Position numbers and translations under genes: made by a program
Shown here: piece after piece, positions 15,174-22,993 of the stretch
Position numbering within the stretch: position 1 is the first letter of the stretch
Layout: the number at the start of each line of letters is the position of its first letter
Source of the DNA: Candidatus Aerophobetes bacterium Ae_b3a
Lineage (GTDB): Bacteria > Aerophobota > Aerophobia > Aerophobales > AE-B3A
Reading direction: 5' to 3'
DNA length: 33,351 nucleotides
Assembly: GCA_005223095.1 (NCBI GenBank)
Contig: NJBQ01000017.1
Span: 1-33,351, forward strand
The notes under the pieces: generated by a model
The model's input: the letters and a program-made list of their open reading frames with translations, nothing else
Database searches by the model: none
What the model was told of the DNA's origin: nothing

Positions 15174-15695
15174 CTAAAGAATCTTGGCAACTTTAACCTT
15201 TACCTCCCTCACATTTTCAATTCCTATAGTATTATTAAGATAATTCTTTACCACTGTCTGGAGTTCATCTATTAAGCGAGGAATCTCTCCTTGACCCTGG
15301 GCAGAAAGGGTCAGATAAACATCTACCCCCTCCTCCGCCAATTTAATATCTGCCTTGATGTCCTCAACTCCTTCTACTCCTTTGCCTATCCGTTGGATAA
15401 ATCCGCAAATTGCCTTCTGAGAAATTTCCATTTTACCCAGAGGATTTTTTAAAGAAACAACCGCACCCTCTCTTTTTTCCCTGGCAAGCAAAGGCAAGGC
15501 AATACTCAGAACAAATAGGAACCCGAACAGGCAAATAAAAATTCCTTTAGTCAATAATTGCTGTTCAAGAGCAGTAATAGCTCCCAGAATAGCAAACCTG
15601 GGGATTATCTCCAGCGAAATGAAGAATCCTGCCAGAGACAAAAGAGCCAGAGCGACTACAATTATTCCCCATAGTATCCTTTTACAAACTCTCAT
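15174..15695 (-). CDS. amaP: AmaP-like membrane anchor of Asp23
   Basis: A 173-residue protein with two N-terminal membrane helices (about 7-28 and 50-70), then a cytoplasmic Asp23-like domain (KMEISQKAICGFIQRIGKGVEGVEDIKADIKLAEEGVDVYLTLSAQGQGEIPRLIDEL). In staphylococci AmaP tethers Asp23 to the membrane. Its position directly after asp23, a strong AAGGAGG site 6 nt before the ATG, and the matching fold support this role. It belongs to the acc-asp23 operon. Confidence 0.88.
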   Translation of the reverse strand: MRVCKRILWGIIVVALALLSLAGFFISLEIIPRFAILGAITALEQQLLTKGIFICLFGFLFVLSIALPLLAREKREGAVVSLKNPLGKMEISQKAICGFIQRIGKGVEGVEDIKADIKLAEEGVDVYLTLSAQGQGEIPRLIDELQTVVKNYLNNTIGIENVREVKVKVAKIL

Positions 15696-15709
15696 CTTAG
15701 CCTCCTTAT

Positions 15710-16036
15710 TTATGAAATATGTTTGATTCCTTTTATTTTTATGTTAATTTTAGCCACTGGTTTATCGAGAACTCTTTGCACTTCTTGCTTCACTTTTTTC
15801 TGAGTTTCCTCTACCAACTGAGGGATAGCATTTCCTTCTTTAATAATTAACTGGAGGGAAAGCCCTATTCCTTCCGGCAAATATTCTATCTTAATCCTCT
15901 CTCCCCACAAACCTCTCTTGACAGCATAAATTCCTTCCACCTCTTTGAGGGCTTTCTTGATAAGCCCGCTGATTACCTTCCTATCAACTTCATAACTCTC
16001 TTGCTTATTTTGGCTCTCCTTCTGCTGATCAGTCAT
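15710..16036 (-). CDS. Asp23/Gls24 family envelope stress protein
   Basis: A 108-residue protein with the Asp23 core: YEVDRKVISGLIKKALKEVEGIYAVKR, then YLPEGIGLSLQLIIKEGNAIPQLVEETQKKVKQEVQRVLDKPVAKINIKIKGI. Asp23 proteins form membrane-associated filaments through AmaP and respond to envelope stress in Gram-positives. The ATG overlaps the end of accC (ATGACTGA), so translation is probably coupled; no independent ribosome site is visible. Its presence beside an outer-membrane barrel protein suggests the function in a diderm differs or has been adapted. Confidence 0.92.
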   Translation of the reverse strand: MTDQQKESQNKQESYEVDRKVISGLIKKALKEVEGIYAVKRGLWGERIKIEYLPEGIGLSLQLIIKEGNAIPQLVEETQKKVKQEVQRVLDKPVAKINIKIKGIKHIS

Positions 16037-17387
16037 AGAAGGCCTCTTTCATTAGTTTTTCTTCCACAAAGTTAGTATAGAAATCACCTTTTCTAAAATG
16101 TTCGTTTTCTAATATATGTTGATGGAAAGGAATGGTCGTTTTCACTCCTTCAATAACAAATTCCTCTAAAGCCCGTTTCATCCGAACTATTGCCTCTTCT
16201 CTATCTCTCCCCCAGGTAATAAGCTTGGCTAGTAAAGAATCATAAAAGGAGGGAATACGATAACCGGAAAAAATATGGGTATCTATCCTGATGCCCGGAC
16301 CACCAGGAAGATGGAAAGAACTAATCTTTCCTGGAGAAGAGATAAAATTCCTTGCTGGGTCCTCTGCATTAATACGACACTCCAGGGAAACTCCTTCCAT
16401 CTTTATATCTTTCTGATTATAAGGAAGGTTCTCTCCGCTGGCGATTCTGATTTGATCCTTAACCATATCTCTGCCAGTAACCATCTCCGTTACCGGATGT
16501 TCTACCTGAAGTCGGGTGTTCATCTCCATAAAATAGAATCTCTTTTTTTCATCTACCAGAAATTCCACTGTTCCCGCCCCTCTATAACCAAGTTCTTTGG
16601 TTACCCTAACAGCAATTTCTCCCATCTCTTTTCGCAAAGATTCATCCAGGACAACAGAGGGAGATTCCTCTATTAGTTTCTGATACCTTCTCTGAATGGA
16701 ACAATCTCTCTCTCCAAAGTGAAGAGCTTTGCCAGAGCCATCAACTAATACCTGGAACTCAATATGCCTTGCTTTATCCAGGTATTTTTCCATGTACAGG
16801 CCTGACCTCCCGAAGGAAGTTTTCGCCTCCTGCTGAGCCAAACCAAAGAGAACATCCATATCCTTCTTTTCCCAAACTGCGCGCATACCTTTGCCTCCCC
16901 CTCCTGAAACAGCTTTTAGAATTATGGGGTAGCCAATACGCCCAGCCAATCTAGAAGCCTGAGATCTATTTTCTACTATTTCCTCCAGGCCAGGAATTAC
17001 AGGAATACCCTTTTGAGCTAAAGTATTACGAGCCTCTACTTTATTTCCCAATTTTCTGATTACTCCCGGAGCAGGTCCAATAAACTCTATACCTGAAGAA
17101 CGACAGACCTCAGCAAACTGTTCATTTTCGGCCAAAAAACCATATCCGGGATGGATAGCTTCTGCTCCCGCTATTTCAGCCGCACTGATTATACGAGGAA
17201 CATTAAGATAGCTCTCCGCTGGTTCCCGTGGACCAACACAAATAGCCTCATCAGCAAACTTTACTGGAAGGGAGTGTTCATCTTCTTTAGAGAAAACCGC
17301 CACTGTTTCTACTCCCAGCTCCTTACAAGCCCTTATTATACGAAGAGCGATCTCCCCTCGATTAGCAACAAGAATTCTACTAAACAC
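16029..17387 (-). CDS. accC: acetyl-CoA carboxylase, biotin carboxylase subunit
   Basis: ATP-dependent carboxylation of biotin on AccB, the first step of malonyl-CoA synthesis. The 452-residue ATP-grasp protein shows SRILVANRGEIALRIIRACKELG, AIHPGYGFLAEN, the Gly-rich KAVSGGGGKGMR, HIEFQVLVD, ERDCSIQRRYQKLIEESPS and MEMNTRLQVEHPVTEM. The GTG start lies immediately after the accB stop, with AAGGAG inside the accB end. It overlaps asp23 by 8 nt. The carboxyltransferase subunits are not in the window. Confidence 0.98.
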   Translation of the reverse strand: MFSRILVANRGEIALRIIRACKELGVETVAVFSKEDEHSLPVKFADEAICVGPREPAESYLNVPRIISAAEIAGAEAIHPGYGFLAENEQFAEVCRSSGIEFIGPAPGVIRKLGNKVEARNTLAQKGIPVIPGLEEIVENRSQASRLAGRIGYPIILKAVSGGGGKGMRAVWEKKDMDVLFGLAQQEAKTSFGRSGLYMEKYLDKARHIEFQVLVDGSGKALHFGERDCSIQRRYQKLIEESPSVVLDESLRKEMGEIAVRVTKELGYRGAGTVEFLVDEKKRFYFMEMNTRLQVEHPVTEMVTGRDMVKDQIRIASGENLPYNQKDIKMEGVSLECRINAEDPARNFISSPGKISSFHLPGGPGIRIDTHIFSGYRIPSFYDSLLAKLITWGRDREEAIVRMKRALEEFVIEGVKTTIPFHQHILENEHFRKGDFYTNFVEEKLMKEAFYD

Positions 17388-17843
17388 CTATTCTCCTTCT
17401 TCTATCAAAAACAACTCCTGGTCATATTCCACAGGATGTCCATTCTTTACCATAATTTCTTTGATTTTACCCTCAACATCCGAGGTTATCTCATTCATCA
17501 CTTTCATAGCCTCGATAATACAGAGAGTATCTCCCACTTCCACCCTGTCCCCTGCCTCTGCAAAGGGTTCTTCCTCTGGAGAAGGGCTTCTATAAAAAGT
17601 TCCCACCAGAGGCGAATTCACAGAAAAGAATTGTTTCCCTTCCTTCTCTTTCTTCCTTTTCCTTTGCTTCTCTTCTATTCTCTTATCTTCAATGATAGAG
17701 ACACTCCTTCTCTCAGCAATGGCGCCTTTTTCTTTTCTCCCTTTAGTTAATCTGAATCTAGTCTTCCCCTCCTCTATTTCTAACTCAGAAAGAGAAGAGG
17801 ATTCGAAAATTTTGATGACTTTCTTCAGCTGCTTAAGGTCCAT
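17388..17843 (-). CDS. accB: biotin carboxyl carrier protein
   Basis: A 151-residue carrier: an N-terminal helical region [32 protein letters not shown], a charged Lys/Glu linker, then a biotinyl domain ([43 protein letters not shown]) with biotinylated Lys in EAMKVM. The linker is short and KRKKEKEG-rich instead of the usual Ala/Pro-rich type. AAGGAG precedes the ATG. It is upstream of accC in a single transcription unit. Confidence 0.97.
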   Translation of the reverse strand: MDLKQLKKVIKIFESSSLSELEIEEGKTRFRLTKGRKEKGAIAERRSVSIIEDKRIEEKQRKRKKEKEGKQFFSVNSPLVGTFYRSPSPEEEPFAEAGDRVEVGDTLCIIEAMKVMNEITSDVEGKIKEIMVKNGHPVEYDQELFLIEEGE

Positions 17844-17914
17844 TCTTAAACTCCTTGCCTCTCCTCACTCAAATCTCGATAAAAAAGAAAAACTAGCCTG
17901 TCCCCTTTTTTCTA

Positions 17915-17945
17915 CTATACGCTATCCGCTAAACGCTATACGCTG
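17915..17945. repeat. TAGCGTTTAGC-type palindromic repeat between efp and accB
   Basis: On the minus strand this reads GCGTATAGCGTTTAGCGGAT and related bases. It resembles 2302-2328 and about 28729-28760. It lies 3 nt after the efp stop and is largely self-complementary (CTATACGC / GCGTATAG). Confidence 0.55.
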
Positions 17946-17948
17946 TTT

Positions 17949-18506
17949 TTATGCTTTTCCTGCATACTCTTTTGATCTTGTATCTATACGGACTATATCT
18001 CCCTCTTTTATGAAAAGAGGAACTGATAGGTCATAACCGGATTCCAGAATCACTGATTTGCTAGCTGAACCTACCGTATCCCCTCTAGCTCCGGGAGGAG
18101 CTTTTTTTACCTTGAGCTCTACAAAAATAGGAATTTCTATTGCTATTACTTCGTCTTCGTATAATTGCATAGTCACTTCCATGTTCTCCTTAAGAAAATT
18201 TGTTTTCTCACCCAGGTTTGTGCCAGGAATAATCTTATCCTCAAAAGTTTCTAAGTCCATAAAATGAAAATCTTCCTTTTCTCTATAAAGATATTGGGCT
18301 TTTCTTTCCGTAATGAAAGCATCCTTTATCTTCTGTTCAGGCGAAAAGACCTTTCTTATGTTCTGTTGGCCATGAAGATTCTTTAAGGTAACTCGAACAA
18401 AAGCACCGCCTCTACCCCGCTTCACATGTTGAAACCCCTCAAGCGTCCAGAGCTCTCCCTCGAGCTCTATAGTCATTCCAACCCGCAGGTCGTTTGCGTT
18501 AACCAT
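17949..18506 (-). CDS. efp: translation elongation factor P
   Basis: Relieves ribosome stalling at polyproline. The 185-residue protein has the three OB-like domains: MVNANDLRVGMTIELEGELWTLEGFQHVKRGRGGAFVR, then LYREKEDFHFMDLETFED, and the C-terminal GDTVGSASKSVILESGYDLSVPLFIKEGDIVRIDTRSKEY. At the P-site tip loop the usual KPGKG is KRGRG, so Arg32 occupies the position of the modified lysine. The start at ATG 18506 is the family start, 10 codons after the track start; GGGAGG lies upstream inside pepQ, with which it overlaps by 8 nt. The order with pepQ and accBC is a common arrangement. Confidence 0.96.
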   Translation of the reverse strand: MVNANDLRVGMTIELEGELWTLEGFQHVKRGRGGAFVRVTLKNLHGQQNIRKVFSPEQKIKDAFITERKAQYLYREKEDFHFMDLETFEDKIIPGTNLGEKTNFLKENMEVTMQLYEDEVIAIEIPIFVELKVKKAPPGARGDTVGSASKSVILESGYDLSVPLFIKEGDIVRIDTRSKEYAGKA

Positions 18507-19530
18507 TGAGAACTCTACCTCCCTCCTCACTAACAACTATCATTTCTTCTACTCTTACTCCTCCTTCTCCTTCCAGGTATATCCCTGGCTCCAGAGTAAA
18601 AACCATTCCTGCTTTTAAAATATCTTTTGATCTACTAGCTATGCTGGGCAATTCGTGGACCGCCAAGCCTACCCCGTGACCACTACCATGTATGAAGTTC
18701 CTGCCGTAACCAGCCCCTTCTATCTTCTCTCTTATCATTCTATCTATATCAGAACAACTGATTCCCGGCTTGAGCGTCTTAATGACTTCTTTCTGCGCTT
18801 TGACGATTAAATGATAAATCTGGCGCCACTTCTCTTTTATTCCGGCTAAGAAAATAGTCCTGGTTAAATCAGAACAATACCCTCCTACTCTGGCACCTAA
18901 ATCAAGAAGAACTAACTCACCTTTTTCCAACTTCTTTTGACTAGGCTTTCCATGGGGCAGGGAAGTCCTTTCTCCAAAAAGAACAATGGGAGGAAAAGCC
19001 TCTTCGTCTGCATTTTCCCTCAGAAAATAAATAGCTTTTCTACTGATGTCCTTTTCCGTTACTCCTGTCTCTAATTCATTTTCCAGATAGGCAAAAGCAG
19101 CTCTAGTCACTTTAAGAGCTTCCTCTATACAGGTCAGCTCCCCTACATCCTTAATCGCTCTTTGATTTTCTATTAAACCAGAAAAAGGAACCCACTCGAC
19201 TTCCTTAATTTTCCTTAGTCTTTCGTATTCGGCAAAAGAAAAGTGGGAAGCCTCAAAGCCCACCCTTTTACCTCTTAGTTTCTTACAAATCTCAGAAATG
19301 GTTTTTTCAAGACTATCTTTCTGAATAACTATCTGCCAACCATTTAACCTGGACTTTGCCTCTTCAGCAAAAAGGGAAGTAGTGATAAAAAACTTATCTC
19401 TACTGCTGAGTAATATTTCCCCTTCTATCCAGTAATGACTGAGATAAGAAACATTTTCTGTTCCCTTAATGAGAAATGCTTCTATTTTCTCCTTTTTAAT
19501 CTTTTGACCAAGAACAGTTATTCGATTCAC
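18499..19530 (-). CDS. pepQ: Xaa-Pro aminopeptidase / prolidase (M24B)
   Basis: A metallopeptidase releasing residues next to proline. It is 343 residues, with an N-terminal creatinase-like domain (LIKGTENVSYLSHY...) and a C-terminal pita-bread domain whose metal ligands are visible: Asp in VLLDLGARVGGY, Asp in CSDLTRTIFL, His in GSGHGVGLAVHELP, Glu in FTLEPGIYLEG and Glu in GGVRVEEM. Length fits the Xaa-Pro dipeptidase/aminopeptidase P class. The apparent GTG start lies in a tandem 7-bp repeat with no Shine-Dalgarno, 27 nt after manC, so translation initiation is unusual. It overlaps efp. Confidence 0.93.
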   Translation of the reverse strand: MNRITVLGQKIKKEKIEAFLIKGTENVSYLSHYWIEGEILLSSRDKFFITTSLFAEEAKSRLNGWQIVIQKDSLEKTISEICKKLRGKRVGFEASHFSFAEYERLRKIKEVEWVPFSGLIENQRAIKDVGELTCIEEALKVTRAAFAYLENELETGVTEKDISRKAIYFLRENADEEAFPPIVLFGERTSLPHGKPSQKKLEKGELVLLDLGARVGGYCSDLTRTIFLAGIKEKWRQIYHLIVKAQKEVIKTLKPGISCSDIDRMIREKIEGAGYGRNFIHGSGHGVGLAVHELPSIASRSKDILKAGMVFTLEPGIYLEGEGGVRVEEMIVVSEEGGRVLNG

Positions 19531-19551
19531 TATTCACCATTCACGATTCAC
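19524..19551 (-). repeat. four tandem copies of a 7-bp unit, GTGAATN
   Basis: On the minus strand the unit reads GTGAATC, GTGAATG, GTGAATA, GTGAATC. It fills the manC-pepQ gap, and its last unit supplies the GTG start codon of pepQ. Related bases (GTGAATCG) occur at about 33117-33124 and next to the cimA stop near 26570. Confidence 0.8.
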
Positions 19552-19557
19552 TAATAA

Positions 19558-20637
19558 TTATTCTAGATAATCTTTTAATTTATCGTCTCCCAAGAGTCTA
19601 TTTACCAAATCTTTTACCTTATGAGCTCTTTCTTTCCCCATTACAAGAACGCCATTTTTCGTATTGACAATAATCAAATGAGAAAGGCCAATAACCCCCA
19701 GGATTTTATTTTCTCTATTTATCAATATGCAGTCGCTGCTCCCCATCTCTTCTACTAACCCTCTTATGATATTTCCTTCTCCATCTCTATTCAGGATTCT
19801 TTCTAAAGCCTTCCAATTACCTATATCATCCCAAAAGAAATCTCCCGCAACAGCTACTACTGAAGAAGTTTTTTCCATAACTCCATAATCAATAGAAATT
19901 TTAGGAAAAGATGCATAGACTTCTTTGATTATTTCTTTTTCTTTATCCGTTCCCAAAGCTTTCCCAATCTTCATTAAGCCCTTATAAAGCCCTGGAAGAT
20001 GTATTTTCATCTCATTCAGGATAATGGTAGGTTTCCAGGCAAAAATTCCTGCATTCCAGAGAAAATTGCCCTCTTCAAAAAACTCCTTAGCTTTTTTATG
20101 AGAAGGCTTCTCAGTAAACCTCTCTACCTTCAAAAGAGAAATCCCATTTAAATCTTCTAATTTTTCTCCTACCTGGAGATAACCATATTCGGTCTCCGCC
20201 CGGGTAGGTTTAATACCAATAGTCACCAAGAAATCTTTCTCTGCCTGTTCAAGCGCAGCTAAAATAATCTTGGCAAATCTTCTTTCATTTTTTATGAGAT
20301 GGTCAGCCGGAAGCACCACCATAGACTCATCCCCTCTCTTTTCTTTTATCCATACACTGGCAAAACCAATACAAGGAGCGGTGTCTTTTCCCTGTGGCTC
20401 GGCAATAATATTCTCCAGATGGACCTTAGGAAGCTGACTTACCACTGCATCCTTCAAGTCCTCTCTTATTACCAAAAAAACATTTTCAGCACCAAAAATA
20501 TCAGAGGCTCTTCTGTAAGCCGCTTGAAGAAAACTCTCCCTATTCTCCAGGTTGATAAATTGCTTGGGACAGTTCACCCTGCTTTCAGGCCACAACCTCT
20601 TCCCTAGCCCTCCAGCCATAATTACACCTACGCTCAT
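19558..20637 (-). CDS. manC: mannose-1-phosphate guanylyltransferase
   Basis: Forms GDP-mannose from mannose-1-phosphate and GTP for glycan synthesis. It is 359 residues, with the nucleotidyltransferase motif VIMAGGLGKRLWPESR, KQFINL, EPQGKDTAPCIGFAS, VVLPADHLI, KVERFTEKP and GNFLWNAGIFAWKP, and SIDYGVMEKT. It lacks the C-terminal phosphomannose isomerase domain of bifunctional enzymes. AAGGA precedes the ATG, and a clear promoter lies 43 nt upstream, so it likely heads the transcription unit through pepQ, efp and acc genes. Confidence 0.96.
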   Translation of the reverse strand: MSVGVIMAGGLGKRLWPESRVNCPKQFINLENRESFLQAAYRRASDIFGAENVFLVIREDLKDAVVSQLPKVHLENIIAEPQGKDTAPCIGFASVWIKEKRGDESMVVLPADHLIKNERRFAKIILAALEQAEKDFLVTIGIKPTRAETEYGYLQVGEKLEDLNGISLLKVERFTEKPSHKKAKEFFEEGNFLWNAGIFAWKPTIILNEMKIHLPGLYKGLMKIGKALGTDKEKEIIKEVYASFPKISIDYGVMEKTSSVVAVAGDFFWDDIGNWKALERILNRDGEGNIIRGLVEEMGSSDCILINRENKILGVIGLSHLIIVNTKNGVLVMGKERAHKVKDLVNRLLGDDKLKDYLE

Positions 20638-20679
20638 CTCTTATTCCTTCAATTGAAATGATTTATATTTCTCATTTTC

Positions 20680-20707
20680 ATTCTATCACAAAGCTGACCC
20701 TTGTCAA
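20680..20707 (-). promoter_or_regulatory. sigma-70-type promoter for manC
   Basis: On the minus strand consensus -35 TTGACA (20707-20702) is followed after 16 nt by TAGAAT (20685-20680), 43 nt before the manC ATG. This is one of the two best promoters in the window. Confidence 0.75.
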
Positions 20708-20730
20708 TAAAAACAATACACTATACTTAT

Positions 20731-20775
20731 CTCAGGATATCTCGTATATCGTATGTCGTATTACGCAATACGCAC
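20731..20775. repeat. CGTATATCGTATGTCGTATT-type repeat
   Basis: CTCAGGATATCTCGTATATCG followed by TATGTCGTATTACGCAATACG matches the left half of the 1472-1556 element with several substitutions. It lies upstream of the manC promoter and downstream of the TrkA-C gene. Confidence 0.6.
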
Positions 20776-20795
20776 AACAGAACTGGGGATCTCAC

Positions 20796-21458
20796 CTAAG
20801 ATATCTCTCTCATTTCTGTGAAGTTGCCATAGCAAATGAGGTTGTCCCCTGCACGGAGTTTATGATTTCCCTTGGGCACTAAAATTCTCTCTTTATCTCT
20901 TTCAATAGCCAAAATTAAAATCTTCTTTTTACTCAAATCAGAGCTGGCTAGGGTCTTTCCCGCGCAGCTGGACCCTTCATGTAAGGTGACCTCAGCTATA
21001 CCGAAGTCTTTCCCAAGATCGAGCACTTGTCCTATGGTTCTTTCATGAAGTTTGAATTTCTCTCGAATTTTCTCCTCTATTTTCTTAGAAAGAAAACGGG
21101 CCAATCTGGTGTGGGTAGCCATTTTGAATATCAGGTAAAGGGCTACTATGAGAATGAGGAACCTGAAAATCGACCAGGGGGAGGTGATGCTAAAAAAGGA
21201 GAAGACCGTGCCAGCCACGACTGCCACCATTCCGGCGTTTCCGATTATCATGAGAAGAAAAATTATCCTACGTCTCATTGGATGAGTAACCACCGACTCC
21301 GCTTCTCTGGTGGTAAAGCCCGTACAGGTAAGAGCCGAAAGAGTCTGAAAACTTGCTGTTCGCTCATCAAGACCGGTAAGTTTGAGAGCTACAGTGACTA
21401 CCTTTCCTATCATAACAATAACAAACACTACCACGATCACCAAGATTATTCCTCCCAT
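20796..21458 (-). CDS. membrane protein with TrkH-like pore segment and TrkA-C (RCK_C) domain
   Basis: A 220-residue protein. Residues about 2-26, 62-90 and 94-114 are membrane helices. Between the first two lies FQTLSALTCTGFTTREAE, resembling the selectivity-filter loop (TGFT) of TrkH/KtrB-type K+ transporters. Residues about 135-218 (LHERTIGQVLDLGKDFGIAEVTLHEGSSCAGKTLASSDL...LRAGDNLICYGNF) form a TrkA-C/RCK_C ligand-binding domain. It is likely an inner-membrane protein involved in cation flux or nucleotide sensing; a transport role is inference. A strong GGGAGG site precedes the ATG by 8 nt. Confidence 0.85.
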   Translation of the reverse strand: MGGIILVIVVVFVIVMIGKVVTVALKLTGLDERTASFQTLSALTCTGFTTREAESVVTHPMRRRIIFLLMIIGNAGMVAVVAGTVFSFFSITSPWSIFRFLILIVALYLIFKMATHTRLARFLSKKIEEKIREKFKLHERTIGQVLDLGKDFGIAEVTLHEGSSCAGKTLASSDLSKKKILILAIERDKERILVPKGNHKLRAGDNLICYGNFTEMREIS

Positions 21459-21589
21459 TGGCTAAACCTCCCGATTTTGTTGTTCAGCTTTTTCATAACC
21501 ACTTTTTTCTCCTAAAATAAATGAACATCGAGATACCTACAGCAACCATCACCAACGACCATTCACTACTGAGGCTCCCTCAAGAAGCC

Positions 21590-22993
21590 TCAGACGAGTC
21601 CATCCTTTTTCATCCAGCTTATAGTCCTGTCAAAGGCCATAATAGTTTTCTCTATGTCTTTGGCAGTATGGGCAGCAGAAACCCAACCTCCCTGCTCGGT
21701 TGCATCAACCCCATTCAGGAGCATTCCACAGCGCAAGCTTCCACTGAGAATCGGGTCGTTTCCTCCTTTAAGTTTCTTATAGTCATAGTCGCAACTGCGG
21801 AAGTCACAGGAAGATCTCTTAGGACAAGTATGATCCAACAAAAATCTAAAGCCAGAGAATTCACCATGTACACACCAGGCTAACTTGTATTTATCGATAA
21901 CCTCGTTCATGCCAGCTATTAGCATTGAAGATGCCCTGTTGGCTCTATTGATAGGCTCACCCGTAGCTATAATTTTAAGCGTGGCGATACCGGCAGAAGC
22001 AGAAATGGGGTTAGCATTAAAAGTTCCGTAGTGGAACATCTTCTTTTTAAGATCCCACTCTTTATTCCCTCTTTTCTCTAAAAGCTCAAGTATATCCTCT
22101 CTTCCAGCTACAGCCGCTCCCGGGAAACCTCCTGCCAGGACCTTACCCAGGGTAGTAATATCCGGCATCACTCCATAATATTCCTGAGCACCACCCGGGG
22201 CACATCTGAATCCGGTAATGACCTCATCAAAAATTAGTAAGACTCTGTATTTATCAGTAAGCTGGCGGAGTTCTTTAAGAAAACCTGCTCGGGTAGGTAT
22301 CATCCCAAAGCTTGCTCCCGTAGGCTCAATAATCACACAGGATACTCTATCATCTTCTCGCAGAACCTTCTCTACTTCCCCTATATCGTTAGGAGGGCAT
22401 ACGATAGTATCTTGCACTACGCCATTTGGCACTCCCGGCGGAAGAACCTCATAGGGAGGACTTGAGCCTATAATCAGGTTATCTTGCCAACCATGGAAAT
22501 GTCCAGCAAATTTAAGAATTTTACTTTTGCCAGTAAAAATCCGAGCCAGTCTTACTGCCATAAAAGTAGCCTCGGTACCAGAACTCACAAATCTTACCTT
22601 GTCCGCCGAAGGAACCATGTCTGTTACTAATTTAGCCCACTCTACCTCCAGACGGTGACAGGCGCCATAATGCGTACCTCTATTCATCTGTTTGGTCACA
22701 GCTTCTACTACTCTGGGATGCCCATGTCCCAGCAAAAGTGCTCCATGACCCCCAAAGTAATCAATATACTCATTACCATCTTCATCCCATTTTTTGCACC
22801 CCAAAGCATTATCCACATAAATAGGGAAAGGCTTCAAGATTCTATTATCATGAGTCACTCCATTGGGAAATAAATCCAATGCTTTTCTATATAACTCCTG
22901 AGAAGTAGGAAAACTGTTCTCATACCTTTCCTGGATACTAGGTCCTCTCTTTTCTCGAGCCTCTTGTATCTCTCTTGCTCCCTTTTCAATCAA
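21590..22993 (-). CDS. class III PLP aminotransferase, glutamate-1-semialdehyde aminomutase-like
   Basis: A PLP enzyme of about 467 residues: FPNGVTHDNRILKPFPIYVD, YIDYFGGHGALLLGHGHPRV, SSGTEATFMAVRLAR, FDEVITGFR and PLP-binding Lys in TTLGKVLAGGFPGAAVAGR. It resembles HemL, but a Cys cluster CPKRSSCDFRSC (CX5CX4C) near the C-terminus and the sugar-operon context suggest a different substrate, so I do not call hemL. The track extends the start into the upstream PLD gene; the TTG at 22993 has AAGGAG about 7 nt upstream and overlaps the PLD stop. It is downstream of araB, araD and PLD. Confidence 0.85.
   Translation of the reverse strand: MIEKGAREIQEAREKRGPSIQERYENSFPTSQELYRKALDLFPNGVTHDNRILKPFPIYVDNALGCKKWDEDGNEYIDYFGGHGALLLGHGHPRVVEAVTKQMNRGTHYGACHRLEVEWAKLVTDMVPSADKVRFVSSGTEATFMAVRLARIFTGKSKILKFAGHFHGWQDNLIIGSSPPYEVLPPGVPNGVVQDTIVCPPNDIGEVEKVLREDDRVSCVIIEPTGASFGMIPTRAGFLKELRQLTDKYRVLLIFDEVITGFRCAPGGAQEYYGVMPDITTLGKVLAGGFPGAAVAGREDILELLEKRGNKEWDLKKKMFHYGTFNANPISASAGIATLKIIATGEPINRANRASSMLIAGMNEVIDKYKLAWCVHGEFSGFRFLLDHTCPKRSSCDFRSCDYDYKKLKGGNDPILSGSLRCGMLLNGVDATEQGGWVSAAHTAKDIEKTIMAFDRTISWMKKDGLV

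Noticed and set aside
19524-19551. CRISPR-like tandem repeat
   Set aside because: Units are 7 bp with no spacers; no cas genes in the window.
21590-22993. hemL assignment
   Set aside because: Similarity is to class III aminotransferases in general; the Cys-rich insert and pentose-operon context argue against tetrapyrrole synthesis.
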